A DNA stretch of 64,000 bases. It comes from Coprothermobacter platensis DSM 11748. Its GTDB lineage: Bacteria > Coprothermobacterota > Coprothermobacteria > Coprothermobacterales > Coprothermobacteraceae. The notes beneath the pieces are model-generated. The model ran no database searches, was not told the origin of the DNA, and saw only the letters and a list, made by a program, of their open reading frames with translations. Shown in pieces: positions 27,282 to 36,008 of this stretch. The stretch is taken from NCBI RefSeq assembly GCF_000378005.1, contig NZ_KB899040.1, positions 1,007,145-1,071,144 on the forward strand. Direction: 5' to 3'. How positions within the stretch are numbered: the first letter of the stretch is position 1; the number at the start of each line of letters is the position of its first letter. The position numbers and the translations under genes are program-made.

Positions 27282-27701
27282 ATGTCGACATTAAGTGTTG
27301 AAGTAAACCAGGTTGACGGGATGCAACTATTGGCACGAACAGGAAGTGGGTTTGCTTTCGTAATGGATAGTACGAAAGACAATGGCGGTCTAGACGAAGG
27401 CCCTCGTCCCAAGGAAGTACTGCTCACAGCATTAGCAGGCTGCACTGCCATGGATGTCATCTCCATTTTGAAAAAGATGCAAGAGCCTATTCAGAGGCTG
27501 GTAGTTAAAGTCGAAGGAGAAACAGCGGAAGAACACCCCAAGTATGTCAAAAAAATCTCGCTTACATACATTGCTTACGGTAATGTGAAAGAAGATAATC
27601 TGAAAAAAGCTGTGGAACTTTCTCAAGAAAAATACTGCGGTGTCAGTGCGACACTCAGACCTGACATCGAGAAACACATTAGTTGGGAGATACACCCATG
27701 A
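27282..27701 (+). CDS. OsmC family peroxiredoxin-like protein
   Basis: About 139 residues. OsmC/Ohr proteins reduce organic hydroperoxides with two cysteines; here they are in LAGCTAMDVISIL and KYCGVSATL, both at the expected places. The start is ATG 27282 behind GGGAGGTG; the GTG at 27270 is part of that SD. Its stop overlaps the next start as ATGA. Confidence 0.88.
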   Translation: MSTLSVEVNQVDGMQLLARTGSGFAFVMDSTKDNGGLDEGPRPKEVLLTALAGCTAMDVISILKKMQEPIQRLVVKVEGETAEEHPKYVKKISLTYIAYGNVKEDNLKKAVELSQEKYCGVSATLRPDIEKHISWEIHP

Positions 27702-28102
27702 TAGAACTTACAATAAAGACTTCTTCCAGAAGAGCTTCCATAGATATCACGAAGCAAGTAGAAGATGCAGTCCGGAGTGCAGGCGTTAGCGAAGGTATAT
27801 GCACGATTTATGTTCCTCATACCACGGCTGGGCTTACGATAAACGAGCATGCTGATCCGTCGGTCATCCGTGATGTCATGAATGCGTTAGTGAAACTGAC
27901 AGCTGGTATGGAGTGGACACATTTGGAAGGAAACTCAGACGCTCACTTCTTGTCTTCCATAGTAGGAACTTCTATAACCATACCTGTGCACCAAAGCAAA
28001 CTTTCTTTAGGTACATGGCAAGGTATTTTCTTTATGGAATTTGACGGTCCTCGACAACGTAAAGCTTACGTCCAAATTTCAGAGTCAGTGCGTACAGAAT
28101 AG
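27698..28102 (+). CDS. YjbQ/UPF0047 family protein
   Basis: About 134 residues of the UPF0047 (YjbQ) family, compact trimers sometimes described as having weak thiamine phosphate synthase activity. Signature: VPHTTAGLTINEHADPSV, then WTHLEGNSDAHFLSSIVG, and WQGIFFMEFDGPR near the C-terminus. The ATG at 27698 overlaps the OsmC stop. The 3' 71 bp overlap the convergent lgt gene. Confidence 0.88.
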   Translation: MIELTIKTSSRRASIDITKQVEDAVRSAGVSEGICTIYVPHTTAGLTINEHADPSVIRDVMNALVKLTAGMEWTHLEGNSDAHFLSSIVGTSITIPVHQSKLSLGTWQGIFFMEFDGPRQRKAYVQISESVRTE

Positions 28103-28919
28103 AACACACAACGATAAGTACTAAAGACAGTATTTGAGCCGTATGGAGCCCCCATAATGATGGGGGTTCTATACGGAAGAACTCCACCACAAAGCGAATT
28201 GCACTGTAGATTATCAAATATTCGAAAATCAATTGCCCTTTGAATTTTCTCTTATGTAAGAACCTGTAAGCCAAAATGGTTGCTCCTATAAGGCAAAGTA
28301 CTCCTTCATAAAAGAACGTTGGATGGTAGAAAGCTTGCTCATAGTAGTTAGGCAGGCGATGAGCAGGATCAATAAACATTTTCCATGGCAAAGATGTGGG
28401 ATAACCGTAAAGTTCTTGGTTAAAAAAATTACCAAAACGGCCGAAAGCCTGTCCTATGAGCAGGATAGAAGCACCCAAATCACCCAAGTCAAGTGTTTTC
28501 AATCCTACCCAACCGTAGAACAGAATCAGCGCAAGAACTCCAGCAACAATAGTTCCATGTATGGATAAACCAGAAAGCCCAAAACCGTTTGGCGTTATGC
28601 CAATGACCTCCAAAGGGTGATTTTGAAAATACTCTGCATTCTGTAGCACAAACCCCAGACGAGCACCTACCAAACCCAGAGGGATAGAAACTAAAGCAAA
28701 ACGATCTATGAGGTCCTCATCTATGCCTTTTGTTGGACCAAGCAAAAGTGCAGCAATATAGGCAAATACCGCCCCCATGGTTATCATTAGTGCATACAGG
28801 TGAAATGGCCCTAAGTTACTTGGTATGTGCTTACTGCCAGAGAAGAAACTAAAAGCATACAAGCTTATAACGATAAAAACAAACCAAAGAAATACGTAAA
28901 ACCCTCTGATTTTTCTCAT
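28032..28919 (-). CDS. lgt: Prolipoprotein diacylglyceryl transferase
   Basis: Lgt adds diacylglycerol to the lipobox cysteine of prolipoproteins. It has seven or so membrane segments and the signature GRFGNFFNQELYG (family GRxGNFxNxExxG), with HPTFFYEG further on. Compared with usual Lgt proteins it has about 30 extra N-terminal residues forming another hydrophobic segment; an internal start is possible, but no SD supports one. Confidence 0.93.
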   Translation of the reverse strand: MRKIRGFYVFLWFVFIVISLYAFSFFSGSKHIPSNLGPFHLYALMITMGAVFAYIAALLLGPTKGIDEDLIDRFALVSIPLGLVGARLGFVLQNAEYFQNHPLEVIGITPNGFGLSGLSIHGTIVAGVLALILFYGWVGLKTLDLGDLGASILLIGQAFGRFGNFFNQELYGYPTSLPWKMFIDPAHRLPNYYEQAFYHPTFFYEGVLCLIGATILAYRFLHKRKFKGQLIFEYLIIYSAIRFVVEFFRIEPPSLWGLHTAQILSLVLIVVCSILYALTLKFGRKLYVVEDRQIP

Positions 28920-28962
28920 GAAACATATTATACTAAATGAAGATTAAGGAGGCGGTAAGAAT

Positions 28963-30141
28963 ATGATGCCTGTGGAAGATTTCGAAAGGGAGTTAAAAGA
29001 ACGAAAAGAGCAAGGCTTGTACAACACTATCAGAAAAATTGGGTCACCTCAAGGTGCATGGATCATTGTAGATGGTAAAAAAGTCTTAAACTTATCTTCA
29101 AACAATTATTTAGGCTTTGCCAACCACCCACGTCTAAAAGAAAGTGCAAAGAAAGGTATAGACGACTATGGAGCAGGGCCTGCTGCGGTAAGAACCATAG
29201 CAGGAGACCAGTTACCTCAAGAGCAGTTAGAGGAAATGCTGGCTGCATTTAAAGGTGCCGAAGCGGCCGTCCTCTATCAATCTGGTTTTTGTGCCAATTT
29301 GGGCACCATACCAGCATTGGTAACAGAAGGTGACGCCATATTTTCTGATGAATTGAACCATGCTTCCATCATTGATGGATCGCGCTTAAGCAGAGCCAAA
29401 ATTATTCGCTATCCTCATCTGGATGCAGAGGCATTGGAAGACATATTGAAACAGGAAAGAGGAAACTACGCTAAAGCCATGATCATTACTGATGGGGTGT
29501 TTTCTATGGACGGTGACATAGCACCCATGGAAAAACTTGCTGACTTAGCTGATAAGTACAACTGCATGCTTTACGTAGACGATGCGCATGGTGAAGGTGT
29601 ATTAGGAAAATCAGGCAGAGGCATTGTAGATTACTTCGGCCTTCAAGGACGTGTAGACGTAGAAATAGGAACGTTGTCCAAGGCATTTGGTGTCGTTGGT
29701 GGCTTCGCAGCAGGCAGCAAACTTTTGGCAGAAGTGCTTAAGCAGAAAGCCAGACCATTGCTTTTCTCATCTGCGCCTACTCCAGCAGATGTTTATGCTT
29801 GTATGGAAGCAGTAAAAATTCTTCAGGAATCTGATGAATTGGTTAACAAACTTTGGGATAATGCTAAGTACTTCAAAGAAAGCATGTCTAAAGCAGGTTT
29901 CGATTTAGGAAAGAGTCAAACACCTATAACGCCTGTAATGATAGGTAATGAACTGACTGCACAAGAGTTCTCTAAGAAGCTATTTGAGAGAAACGTTTTC
30001 GCCCAAGCAATCAGTTATCCTACGGTTCCCAAAGGCAAGGCTCGTATGCGCGTCATGATATCGGCAACACATGAAAAGAAAGATCTGGATTTTGCGTTAG
30101 AGCAGTTCACCGCAGTTGGTAAAGAACTCGGCGTAATTTAA
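28963..30141 (+). CDS. kbl: Glycine C-acetyltransferase / AONS-like PLP enzyme
   Basis: A 392-residue alpha-oxoamine synthase. The family motifs are [11 protein letters not shown] (residues about 41-51), [24 protein letters not shown] and the PLP lysine in GTLSKAFG. Close in length and sequence to 2-amino-3-ketobutyrate CoA ligase (Kbl), which splits the threonine-dehydrogenase product to glycine and acetyl-CoA. BioF (8-amino-7-oxononanoate synthase) is the alternative. No tdh or biotin gene is in the window, so the reaction is inferred. SD AAGGAGG lies upstream of ATG 28963. Confidence 0.85.
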   Translation: MMPVEDFERELKERKEQGLYNTIRKIGSPQGAWIIVDGKKVLNLSSNNYLGFANHPRLKESAKKGIDDYGAGPAAVRTIAGDQLPQEQLEEMLAAFKGAEAAVLYQSGFCANLGTIPALVTEGDAIFSDELNHASIIDGSRLSRAKIIRYPHLDAEALEDILKQERGNYAKAMIITDGVFSMDGDIAPMEKLADLADKYNCMLYVDDAHGEGVLGKSGRGIVDYFGLQGRVDVEIGTLSKAFGVVGGFAAGSKLLAEVLKQKARPLLFSSAPTPADVYACMEAVKILQESDELVNKLWDNAKYFKESMSKAGFDLGKSQTPITPVMIGNELTAQEFSKKLFERNVFAQAISYPTVPKGKARMRVMISATHEKKDLDFALEQFTAVGKELGVI

Positions 30142-30150
30142 AACATGTTT

Positions 30151-30240
30151 TGGCGGAGGGGGTGGGATTTGAACCCACACAGCCGTCAGGCTGCCCTCGG
30201 ATTTCGAGTCCGGGCCCTTGCCAGGTTCGGGCACCCCTCC
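30151..30240 (-). tRNA. tRNA-Ser (anticodon CGA)
   Basis: A 90-nt class II tRNA on the minus strand, read from 30240 down to 30151 with an encoded CCA (30153-30151). The acceptor stem GGAGGGG/CCCCTCC is perfect, the anticodon loop CTCGAAA gives CGA, a long variable arm is present, and the T loop is GGTTCAAATCC. It reads UCG codons. TAACAT about 10 nt upstream may be its -10 box. Confidence 0.96.
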
Positions 30241-30319
30241 GCCTTAAATGTTAACACATCGCCATTTATGTTAAATTTTTCTCTCCTCCCTTTATTTGCA
30301 CGACCATGATAAGATATAA

Positions 30320-31879
30320 ATGCTTATGGAGAACGAAAAAGCTAAAACTCAACCGAGCTTAAGAAAAGCCACTGGGCAAGTAACTATCGCTGTTTTCATA
30401 AGTCGTATAACAGGCTTTCTACGAGAGATCGCTTTAGCATCCATATATGGCTTAAGCGGTATAAGAGATGCTTACAATATTTCTCAGTACATTCCTAACC
30501 AATTAGGAAGTCTTTTGAACGCTTCTACGTCCGCTGGGTTGATACCACTCTTCATGAAGCTGAAACATGAAAAGGATGAAGAAAGTGCCTGGACAGCAGC
30601 TAATGCGATACTCGGAACATCAGCTTTGACCTTAGCAGTTTTTTCCATTGTTCTCTCCGTAGTACCTCAACCATTTATTTCTTTGTTTGCACCAGGTTTT
30701 TTGAAAGAAAGCGGTTCGCGTTTTGCATTAGCCGTTTATTTTTTACGTTTCACTGCTTTTTCCACGCTTTTTATCGTTATGAACGGTATGCTTACCGGCC
30801 TTTCCCAAACATATAAAGACTTTGTCCCCTACATGATATCTGCTCCCATCCAGAACATCATCATACTAATTTTCATTCTCTTGGCTTACTTTTTCTTCCC
30901 ACAGAAGAGTGTTTTGTTTTTGGCATTGGGCACTATGATTGGTGCTGCCGTATTTGTGCTCATCCCGATGGTACGAATCTTAAGAAAACAGCCTACATAT
31001 TTCAAGCCATTTGTGGATTTTAAAAATCCTTATGTAAGAGACTTCCTTGTACTATCTTTCCCAATACTGTTGGGAAGCTCTGTGCAGTACATAAATGTTT
31101 TAGTAGATCAAATTATGGCTTCATTTTTGCCTGTTGGTAGTATTGCAGCTTTGAATTATGGGAACCAACTTATGACTATGGTAGTTGGTATATTTGCAGC
31201 AAGCATCTCTGCCGCTTATTATCCCTATATCATAGAGGACTTTAACAACGGCGCTTACACTGACCTCAATGCACGTGTGCAGAAAGCATTTGACCTCATA
31301 CAAGCCATTATGATTCCTTCTGCTGTGGGACTTTTAATTTTAGGTTTTCCTTTAGCGAAATTGCTTTTTCAACGTGGAAACTTTTCTATCCATGATGCAC
31401 AGGTAACAGGTAAGCTCGTAAGTGGTTATGGCTTGGGCTTATTCGCTGCCGGTTTGAGCATGCTGTATCCACGGCTTTATTACACTACAGGAGATACAGC
31501 AACACCAATGAAGATAGCAAGCTTAGGAGTGGTTATAAATGTTTTACTCAATTACATTCTTGCGTTTCCACTAAAGATGGGTGCTTTCGGCTTATCCATC
31601 TCAACATCCATAACCATATTTGTCAATGTTGCACTTTACCATTATCTATTAAGAGGGAAAATTCCTCATTTGTCTTTAAGACCTTGTCTTACCCCCATGG
31701 TAAAGTCCGTCATAGCTTCCTTGCTTATGGGGGTTATCACTTACACAATGTATAAGGCGCTCCCATTAAGGGACCTGTACACCGTTTTAAATGTGTTCAT
31801 CTCCATAGCGGTGTACGCTGCCCTCATGGTTATATTTAAGCACCCCGTGGTAAATGATTTAATTAAACGTGAAATCTAA
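30320..31879 (+). CDS. murJ: Lipid II flippase MurJ
   Basis: MurJ (MviN) moves lipid II across the membrane for peptidoglycan synthesis. The 519-residue protein has about 14 membrane segments and the family N-terminal sequence ISRITGFLREIALASIYG, with LNASTSAGLIPLF and DQIMASFLPVGSIAALNYG. Start is ATG 30320 or ATG 30326; neither has an SD. The 3' end overlaps ychF by 17 bp. Confidence 0.93.
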   Translation: MLMENEKAKTQPSLRKATGQVTIAVFISRITGFLREIALASIYGLSGIRDAYNISQYIPNQLGSLLNASTSAGLIPLFMKLKHEKDEESAWTAANAILGTSALTLAVFSIVLSVVPQPFISLFAPGFLKESGSRFALAVYFLRFTAFSTLFIVMNGMLTGLSQTYKDFVPYMISAPIQNIIILIFILLAYFFFPQKSVLFLALGTMIGAAVFVLIPMVRILRKQPTYFKPFVDFKNPYVRDFLVLSFPILLGSSVQYINVLVDQIMASFLPVGSIAALNYGNQLMTMVVGIFAASISAAYYPYIIEDFNNGAYTDLNARVQKAFDLIQAIMIPSAVGLLILGFPLAKLLFQRGNFSIHDAQVTGKLVSGYGLGLFAAGLSMLYPRLYYTTGDTATPMKIASLGVVINVLLNYILAFPLKMGAFGLSISTSITIFVNVALYHYLLRGKIPHLSLRPCLTPMVKSVIASLLMGVITYTMYKALPLRDLYTVLNVFISIAVYAALMVIFKHPVVNDLIKREI

Positions 31880-32897
31880 AGTAGAGAACATCATCTTCCT
31901 TGATAACGTAATCTTTCTTTTCTAACCTTACAAGCCCTTGGCGATGTGCCTCTTCCCAACTGCCGACTTTTGCCAAAACTTGCCAATCTACAACCTCTGC
32001 TCTTATAAATCCGCGCGCAATGTCAGAATGTATGGCTCCTGCAGCCTCAACAGCAGTAGCACCTTTTCTTATAGTCCAAGCGCGTGCCTCTTTCTCTCCA
32101 GCCGTCAGAAAAGACTGCAGCCCCAGAAGGTCATAAAGCGTCTTTGCTAAACGGACCACAGCTGGTTTATCTATGCCATATTCCTGCAGAAAGCTTTTTT
32201 GCTCTTCAGGTTCCAGCGATGCAATTTCCGATTCCAATTCAGCGTTAACGTTCAAAGACAGCCGCCCCTTTTCCCTCGCAAAAGACATAAAACCTTCTAT
32301 TAGGTTCTTGTCCGTGTTTTCATCGACATTGAGTACATAAATCTGCGGCCTAGCTGTTACAAAACCCATTTTCCTTAGCTGCTCTTTTTCTTCATCTCCT
32401 AAATCCGTTCCATAAATAAGTAACTGCTCACCTTCTAATACCTTTGACGCCTTTTCCAAAAGGGCTTTCTCTTCTGGCAATATTTTTCTGGCACTAAGCC
32501 TTTTTTCGGCCATATCCATGTCGGCAAAAATCAGTTCTGTGTCGAGTGTCTCGGCATCTTCCTGAGGATTGATACGTCCTAATGGATGAGGTACAGATGC
32601 ATTTTCAAATGCATGCACCACATGTACTAAAGCGTCTACACCGCGGGCGCCTTCAAGGAACCTTGACGTACTTTTTCTGTCTTTTGGATCCACTCCGGGC
32701 ATATCCACAATGTTAATGGAAGCATACACAACCTTTTTCGACTTAAAGACCTCAGCGAGTGCATCAACCCTTTCGTCTGGAACCAATGCTGCCCCAATGT
32801 TTATCTCTTTGTCCTTTACTGGTACTTTATTCCCTGTCAATGCTTTGAAAAGTGTGGTTTTACCCGATAATGGCAAACCTACTATGCCAACTTCCAT
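31863..32897 (-). CDS. ychF: Ribosome-associated ATPase YchF (OLA1 family)
   Basis: A 344-residue Obg-related P-loop protein. The P-loop is GLPLSGKTTLF (residues 7-17), switch II has VDMPGV, and the C-terminal TGS-like domain ends the protein (GFIRAEVV, KVGSWEEAHRQGLVRLEKKDYVIKEDDVLYFRF). YchF prefers ATP because the NKxD guanine motif is altered, as here (VLNVDE). It is translated just after the patatin gene (5 nt apart). Confidence 0.92.
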   Translation of the reverse strand: MEVGIVGLPLSGKTTLFKALTGNKVPVKDKEINIGAALVPDERVDALAEVFKSKKVVYASINIVDMPGVDPKDRKSTSRFLEGARGVDALVHVVHAFENASVPHPLGRINPQEDAETLDTELIFADMDMAEKRLSARKILPEEKALLEKASKVLEGEQLLIYGTDLGDEEKEQLRKMGFVTARPQIYVLNVDENTDKNLIEGFMSFAREKGRLSLNVNAELESEIASLEPEEQKSFLQEYGIDKPAVVRLAKTLYDLLGLQSFLTAGEKEARAWTIRKGATAVEAAGAIHSDIARGFIRAEVVDWQVLAKVGSWEEAHRQGLVRLEKKDYVIKEDDVLYFRFHV

Positions 32898-32902
32898 ATA
32901 TG

Positions 32903-33733
32903 TTATTCTCCTCCTTCTATGGGCAATACTCTCTTGAACATGCGTTCAAGTTCAGGAAGCATCTTTTCAGTCGCTTCCTCGCCCTTTTTTATCATCTGTT
33001 CAGCTCTTTCCTTAATAGACAAACTGGTGTCATTTGCGCAAGCCAGATCTGGCTCAACGGTTACAAACCAGAAAGCCTTTTGACGCTGCGCCGTAGACCA
33101 AAGCATAGCGTCAGACGTTCTCAACAATGTCGTTAATGGTTTCTTTAGCTTGTTTTTGGGCAGTTCCCATCCAACATAATTGTCGTAGCTATATAAGTTT
33201 ACAGCCATTACAGGTATATTACTTGACCTAAAAACATCCACAGGCAGAGGTTCAAGTATGCCACCATCAGCCAACACCATGCCATCTTTTTCCAATGCTG
33301 GAAATACACCAGGAACTGCTATGCTAGCACGCACAGCAGTCACCAAATCGCCATGCGTAAACCAAATAGTTTTAAAGTGTATCAGATCGGTAGCGCATAT
33401 ATACGTTGGAATTCTCAATTGGGAAAAATCCTCCACCAATATCAGGTCATGAACAGATTTCATCATTCTGTCTTCGCTTATGTGATTAGATATTACAGTG
33501 CTCCAAGAACTATAAGTGAAAAGTGTTTCAGCAAATTCCAGTGAATATCGTTCCATATCCTCCACACTTAACCCTTTTGCATATAATGCCGCCATAATGC
33601 TGCCTACAGAACAACCGGATATAGCATTTACTTTTATACCTTCACGCTCAAGCACTTTCAACGCACCTACATGAGCAAAACCAAAATAACCACCCGAACC
33701 AAGGGCCAAGTTTATTTGACGGACATTTGTCAT
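32903..33733 (-). CDS. Patatin-like phospholipase
   Basis: About 276 residues of the bacterial RssA-type patatin family, Ser-Asp dyad lipid hydrolases. The oxyanion segment is GSGGYFGFAHVG, the nucleophile elbow GCSVGS has S42, and the DGG motif has D156 (VLADGG). I take ATG 33733, 6 nt after GATGAGGTG, over the GTG at 33742 that overlaps the SD. The substrate is unknown. Confidence 0.88.
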   Translation of the reverse strand: MTNVRQINLALGSGGYFGFAHVGALKVLEREGIKVNAISGCSVGSIMAALYAKGLSVEDMERYSLEFAETLFTYSSWSTVISNHISEDRMMKSVHDLILVEDFSQLRIPTYICATDLIHFKTIWFTHGDLVTAVRASIAVPGVFPALEKDGMVLADGGILEPLPVDVFRSSNIPVMAVNLYSYDNYVGWELPKNKLKKPLTTLLRTSDAMLWSTAQRQKAFWFVTVEPDLACANDTSLSIKERAEQMIKKGEEATEKMLPELERMFKRVLPIEGGE

Positions 33734-33810
33734 ATTCATCACCTCATCCTTTTAGTATTAATATTATCTATGTAAGATAAATAAGATGTGTAACTACATG
33801 GGAGGTACTT

Positions 33811-34449
33811 ATGTGCAGAATTGCTTTGTTTAACAGAGAGGGGCTGCAATCATTCGGTCAAGAACTGCCACCGTTATCTGATTTTCTGTCTTTTTTGGAA
33901 CTAAGGAAGGGAGGAGACGGAAACGGATTTGCTGTTTTAAAAGAAAATGGAGAAGTCGTTTGCGAAAAAGGGATGCCTGATAAATTTAATCCTCAGATTT
34001 GTGCAGAACGTCTTTATGAGTTTCAAGAGGAAGGGAATTGGTTTCTTTTTCATACGAGAAAAGCCTCCGAAGGGCTACCCGCAGTGGAAAACCAGGTACA
34101 GCCCATGTTAATGGGGCCTTACGTACTCTGCATGAATGGGACAGAGAAAGACCTTTTGCCCATGGCTTCACAGATGAACATGAGCGATACACAGCTCATT
34201 TTAATCAAAACAGTAATGGATAAGCTTTCTCCCATTTCGTTGCTTCGATACCATAGCAACTTTGCTGGTTTTTATAATGGAAATCCATTTCTTGTCAAGA
34301 ACCGTGATGTGGACATGCATCTACATTACAATAAAATATCAAATGCTATTGTATTTGCTTCCGAGTTTCCAGAAGAAGTAAGAAACTTTAATGTGCCAGA
34401 TATATTCTATTGGGATAATAACGAACCTGTTGAACAACTTATTTCATAA
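33811..34449 (+). CDS. Class II glutamine amidotransferase-like protein
   Basis: A 212-residue protein that begins MCRIALF, placing Cys2 as the N-terminal nucleophile of an Ntn-type class II amidotransferase domain. Further family features are GGDGNGFAVL, FHTRKASEG (the family HxR region) and VLCMNGT (the NG near the oxyanion hole). Only the amidotransferase domain is present; no synthetase domain or obvious partner is nearby. It may be a free-standing glutaminase-type or ergothioneine (EgtC)-like hydrolase. SD GGGAGGT precedes ATG 33811. Confidence 0.75.
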   Translation: MCRIALFNREGLQSFGQELPPLSDFLSFLELRKGGDGNGFAVLKENGEVVCEKGMPDKFNPQICAERLYEFQEEGNWFLFHTRKASEGLPAVENQVQPMLMGPYVLCMNGTEKDLLPMASQMNMSDTQLILIKTVMDKLSPISLLRYHSNFAGFYNGNPFLVKNRDVDMHLHYNKISNAIVFASEFPEEVRNFNVPDIFYWDNNEPVEQLIS

Positions 34450-34454
34450 AATGA

Positions 34455-34476
34455 TGGGCCTCCTTGGGGAGGCCCA
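34455..34476. terminator. Hairpin between convergent genes
   Basis: TGGGCCTCC, TTGG loop, GGAGGCCCA: a perfect 9-bp stem between the amidotransferase gene and speE. On the minus strand it is followed by TCATTTTATG, a weak T-rich run; on the plus strand there is none. Confidence 0.6.
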
Positions 34477-34514
34477 CAGACAACAGTATGTTGATTAAAT
34501 CAGCAACAAATTAG

Positions 34515-35453
34515 CTACTCGTAAGGAATGATGTCCCCTTTTCGAGTAAGATAAACAGGGTTTTCTTCGTCCAATACAGGGCCATCTTTTTCCAAAGCAT
34601 GTCTTATGTTCTTTGGCAAGCAGAACATGTGCCAATGCGCTTGGGAATCATACATCTTTAGTTCACCTTGTATTCTTTGTTCTATGGCCTTATCAAGGTC
34701 TTCATCGTTCCAGTCCATAGGGTCTTTTCCCTTAGACGCTATGATAAACGACCATGGTGTATCAAACGATTCAACATATACAGCATAAGAGCGAACAATT
34801 GGAAATACAAGTTTTAATGTACGTCTTATGGCCGCGTGCATCGTGTAGACCAGTGGCCTAAGAATAGATGCCTGCAAAACGTAAATTCCATCATTGTCTA
34901 ACTTATTGTAAACAATTTGAGCAAACTGCTTTGTAAAGAGTGGAAAAGAAGGGCCCATCTCAAATGGTTCAGTAAGATCACTAATGATGACGTTCAAAGC
35001 ACCGTCTTCAAAATTGCCCACTACTTTTCGTGCATCTTCCAGCACTAAATGCATTCTCGGATCGTCGAATGCACCTTGATGCCAGGAAGGAAGATATTTC
35101 TTGGCGGCATCGATCATATCTTCATCAATGTCCACCATGTAGAGTTTCTCTACCGATTTGTGCTTTAATACTTCTCGAGCAGTTGCTCCCTCTCCTCCAC
35201 CCATAATCAACACATTTTTTGGATCAGGGTGCAAGAGCATAGCCGGGTGAACCATGGCTTCATGATAAATGAACTCGTCTTTTTCGCTTGACTGCACGTC
35301 TCCATCTAAAATGAGCATGCGCCCGAAATACGGGCTGTTAACAATGTCTAACTCCTGGAACTGTGTCGTTTTCTCGAACACATGACCAGTAAAACCATGC
35401 ATGTGGATTTCAGATGGACTGAAGTTATCAGAGAACCACAGCCAATTCTTCAC
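34515..35453 (-). CDS. speE: Polyamine aminopropyltransferase (spermidine synthase family)
   Basis: Transfers aminopropyl from decarboxylated SAM to putrescine, agmatine or longer polyamines. It shows YFGRMLILDGDVQSSEKDEF, the YHE motif (IYHEAMVHPAML), the nucleotide-binding IMGGGEGATAREVL and the acidic VDIDEDMI. At 312 residues it has a C-terminal extension of about 40 residues beyond standard SpeE, as in some thermophile enzymes. Its start overlaps speD by 26 nt. Confidence 0.92.
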   Translation of the reverse strand: MKNWLWFSDNFSPSEIHMHGFTGHVFEKTTQFQELDIVNSPYFGRMLILDGDVQSSEKDEFIYHEAMVHPAMLLHPDPKNVLIMGGGEGATAREVLKHKSVEKLYMVDIDEDMIDAAKKYLPSWHQGAFDDPRMHLVLEDARKVVGNFEDGALNVIISDLTEPFEMGPSFPLFTKQFAQIVYNKLDNDGIYVLQASILRPLVYTMHAAIRRTLKLVFPIVRSYAVYVESFDTPWSFIIASKGKDPMDWNDEDLDKAIEQRIQGELKMYDSQAHWHMFCLPKNIRHALEKDGPVLDEENPVYLTRKGDIIPYE

Positions 35454-35853
35454 CGTCGTTCTCCCTTTCTTGTGATGTTGTCATAATATGAGTGAACGAA
35501 TCACTTTGTTCCACTCCGCGAAGCATAAACGTCTGTGTGACTTCCTTTGCGCCGAGGCTACTAACAACATAATCTACCGCCTTTTGAGGATCCGTGGTAT
35601 CGCCGCACGTGTAAATATCAAGAGCGGCATAACCCTTCTCGGGCCAGGTATGTATGGCCAGATGAGACTCGGAGACCACTACTACACCACTCACACCCTG
35701 AGGGTAGAAATGGTGAAAGGTAGAAGTCACCACGGTTGCATTAGCCTGGCGAGCTGCTTCCACCAAAATGCTCTCAATCTTATCGATATCGTTTAGCACA
35801 TCGGGGTTGCATCTCGATGCTTCAACAATGAAGTGACGACCGATGGTGTTCAC
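35428..35853 (-). CDS. speD: S-adenosylmethionine decarboxylase proenzyme (pyruvoyl)
   Basis: Supplies decarboxylated SAM for polyamine synthesis. A 141-residue class 1B proenzyme. Self-cleavage is expected between E62 and S63 in SESHLAIHTWPE, making S63 the pyruvoyl group. The processing and catalytic residues S55, H68 and C83 (IYTCGD) are at the same positions as in the Thermotoga maritima enzyme. Start GTG 35853 with GGGAG upstream. It forms an operon with speE. Confidence 0.95.
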   Translation of the reverse strand: MNTIGRHFIVEASRCNPDVLNDIDKIESILVEAARQANATVVTSTFHHFYPQGVSGVVVVSESHLAIHTWPEKGYAALDIYTCGDTTDPQKAVDYVVSSLGAKEVTQTFMLRGVEQSDSFTHIMTTSQERENDGEELAVVL

Positions 35854-35900
35854 CTACCACCACTCCCTTCTTATTTTGATGTTTTTCAGTGCAGTTTAGT

Positions 35901-35928
35901 ATTTTACCACATTCAGCCAACAATGCAA
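35901..35928 (-). promoter_or_regulatory. Promoter of speD-speE
   Basis: Minus strand: -35 TTGCAT (35928-35923), 16-nt spacer ending in TGG, -10 TAAAAT (35906-35901), so also an extended -10. The leader is about 40 nt. Confidence 0.6.
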
Positions 35929-36008
35929 CTACAAAAGCTGACACCACTTCCGTATTTCTTAATAAATCTCAATCAATCTACCTTAATCGCTATAAATCGT
36001 AATGTTTA

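Noticed and set aside
30140-30151. Palindrome AAAACATGTTTT between kbl and tRNA-Ser as a terminator or operator
   Set aside because: It has a weak AT-only stem, overlaps the kbl stop codon and the tRNA CCA end, and has no T-run.
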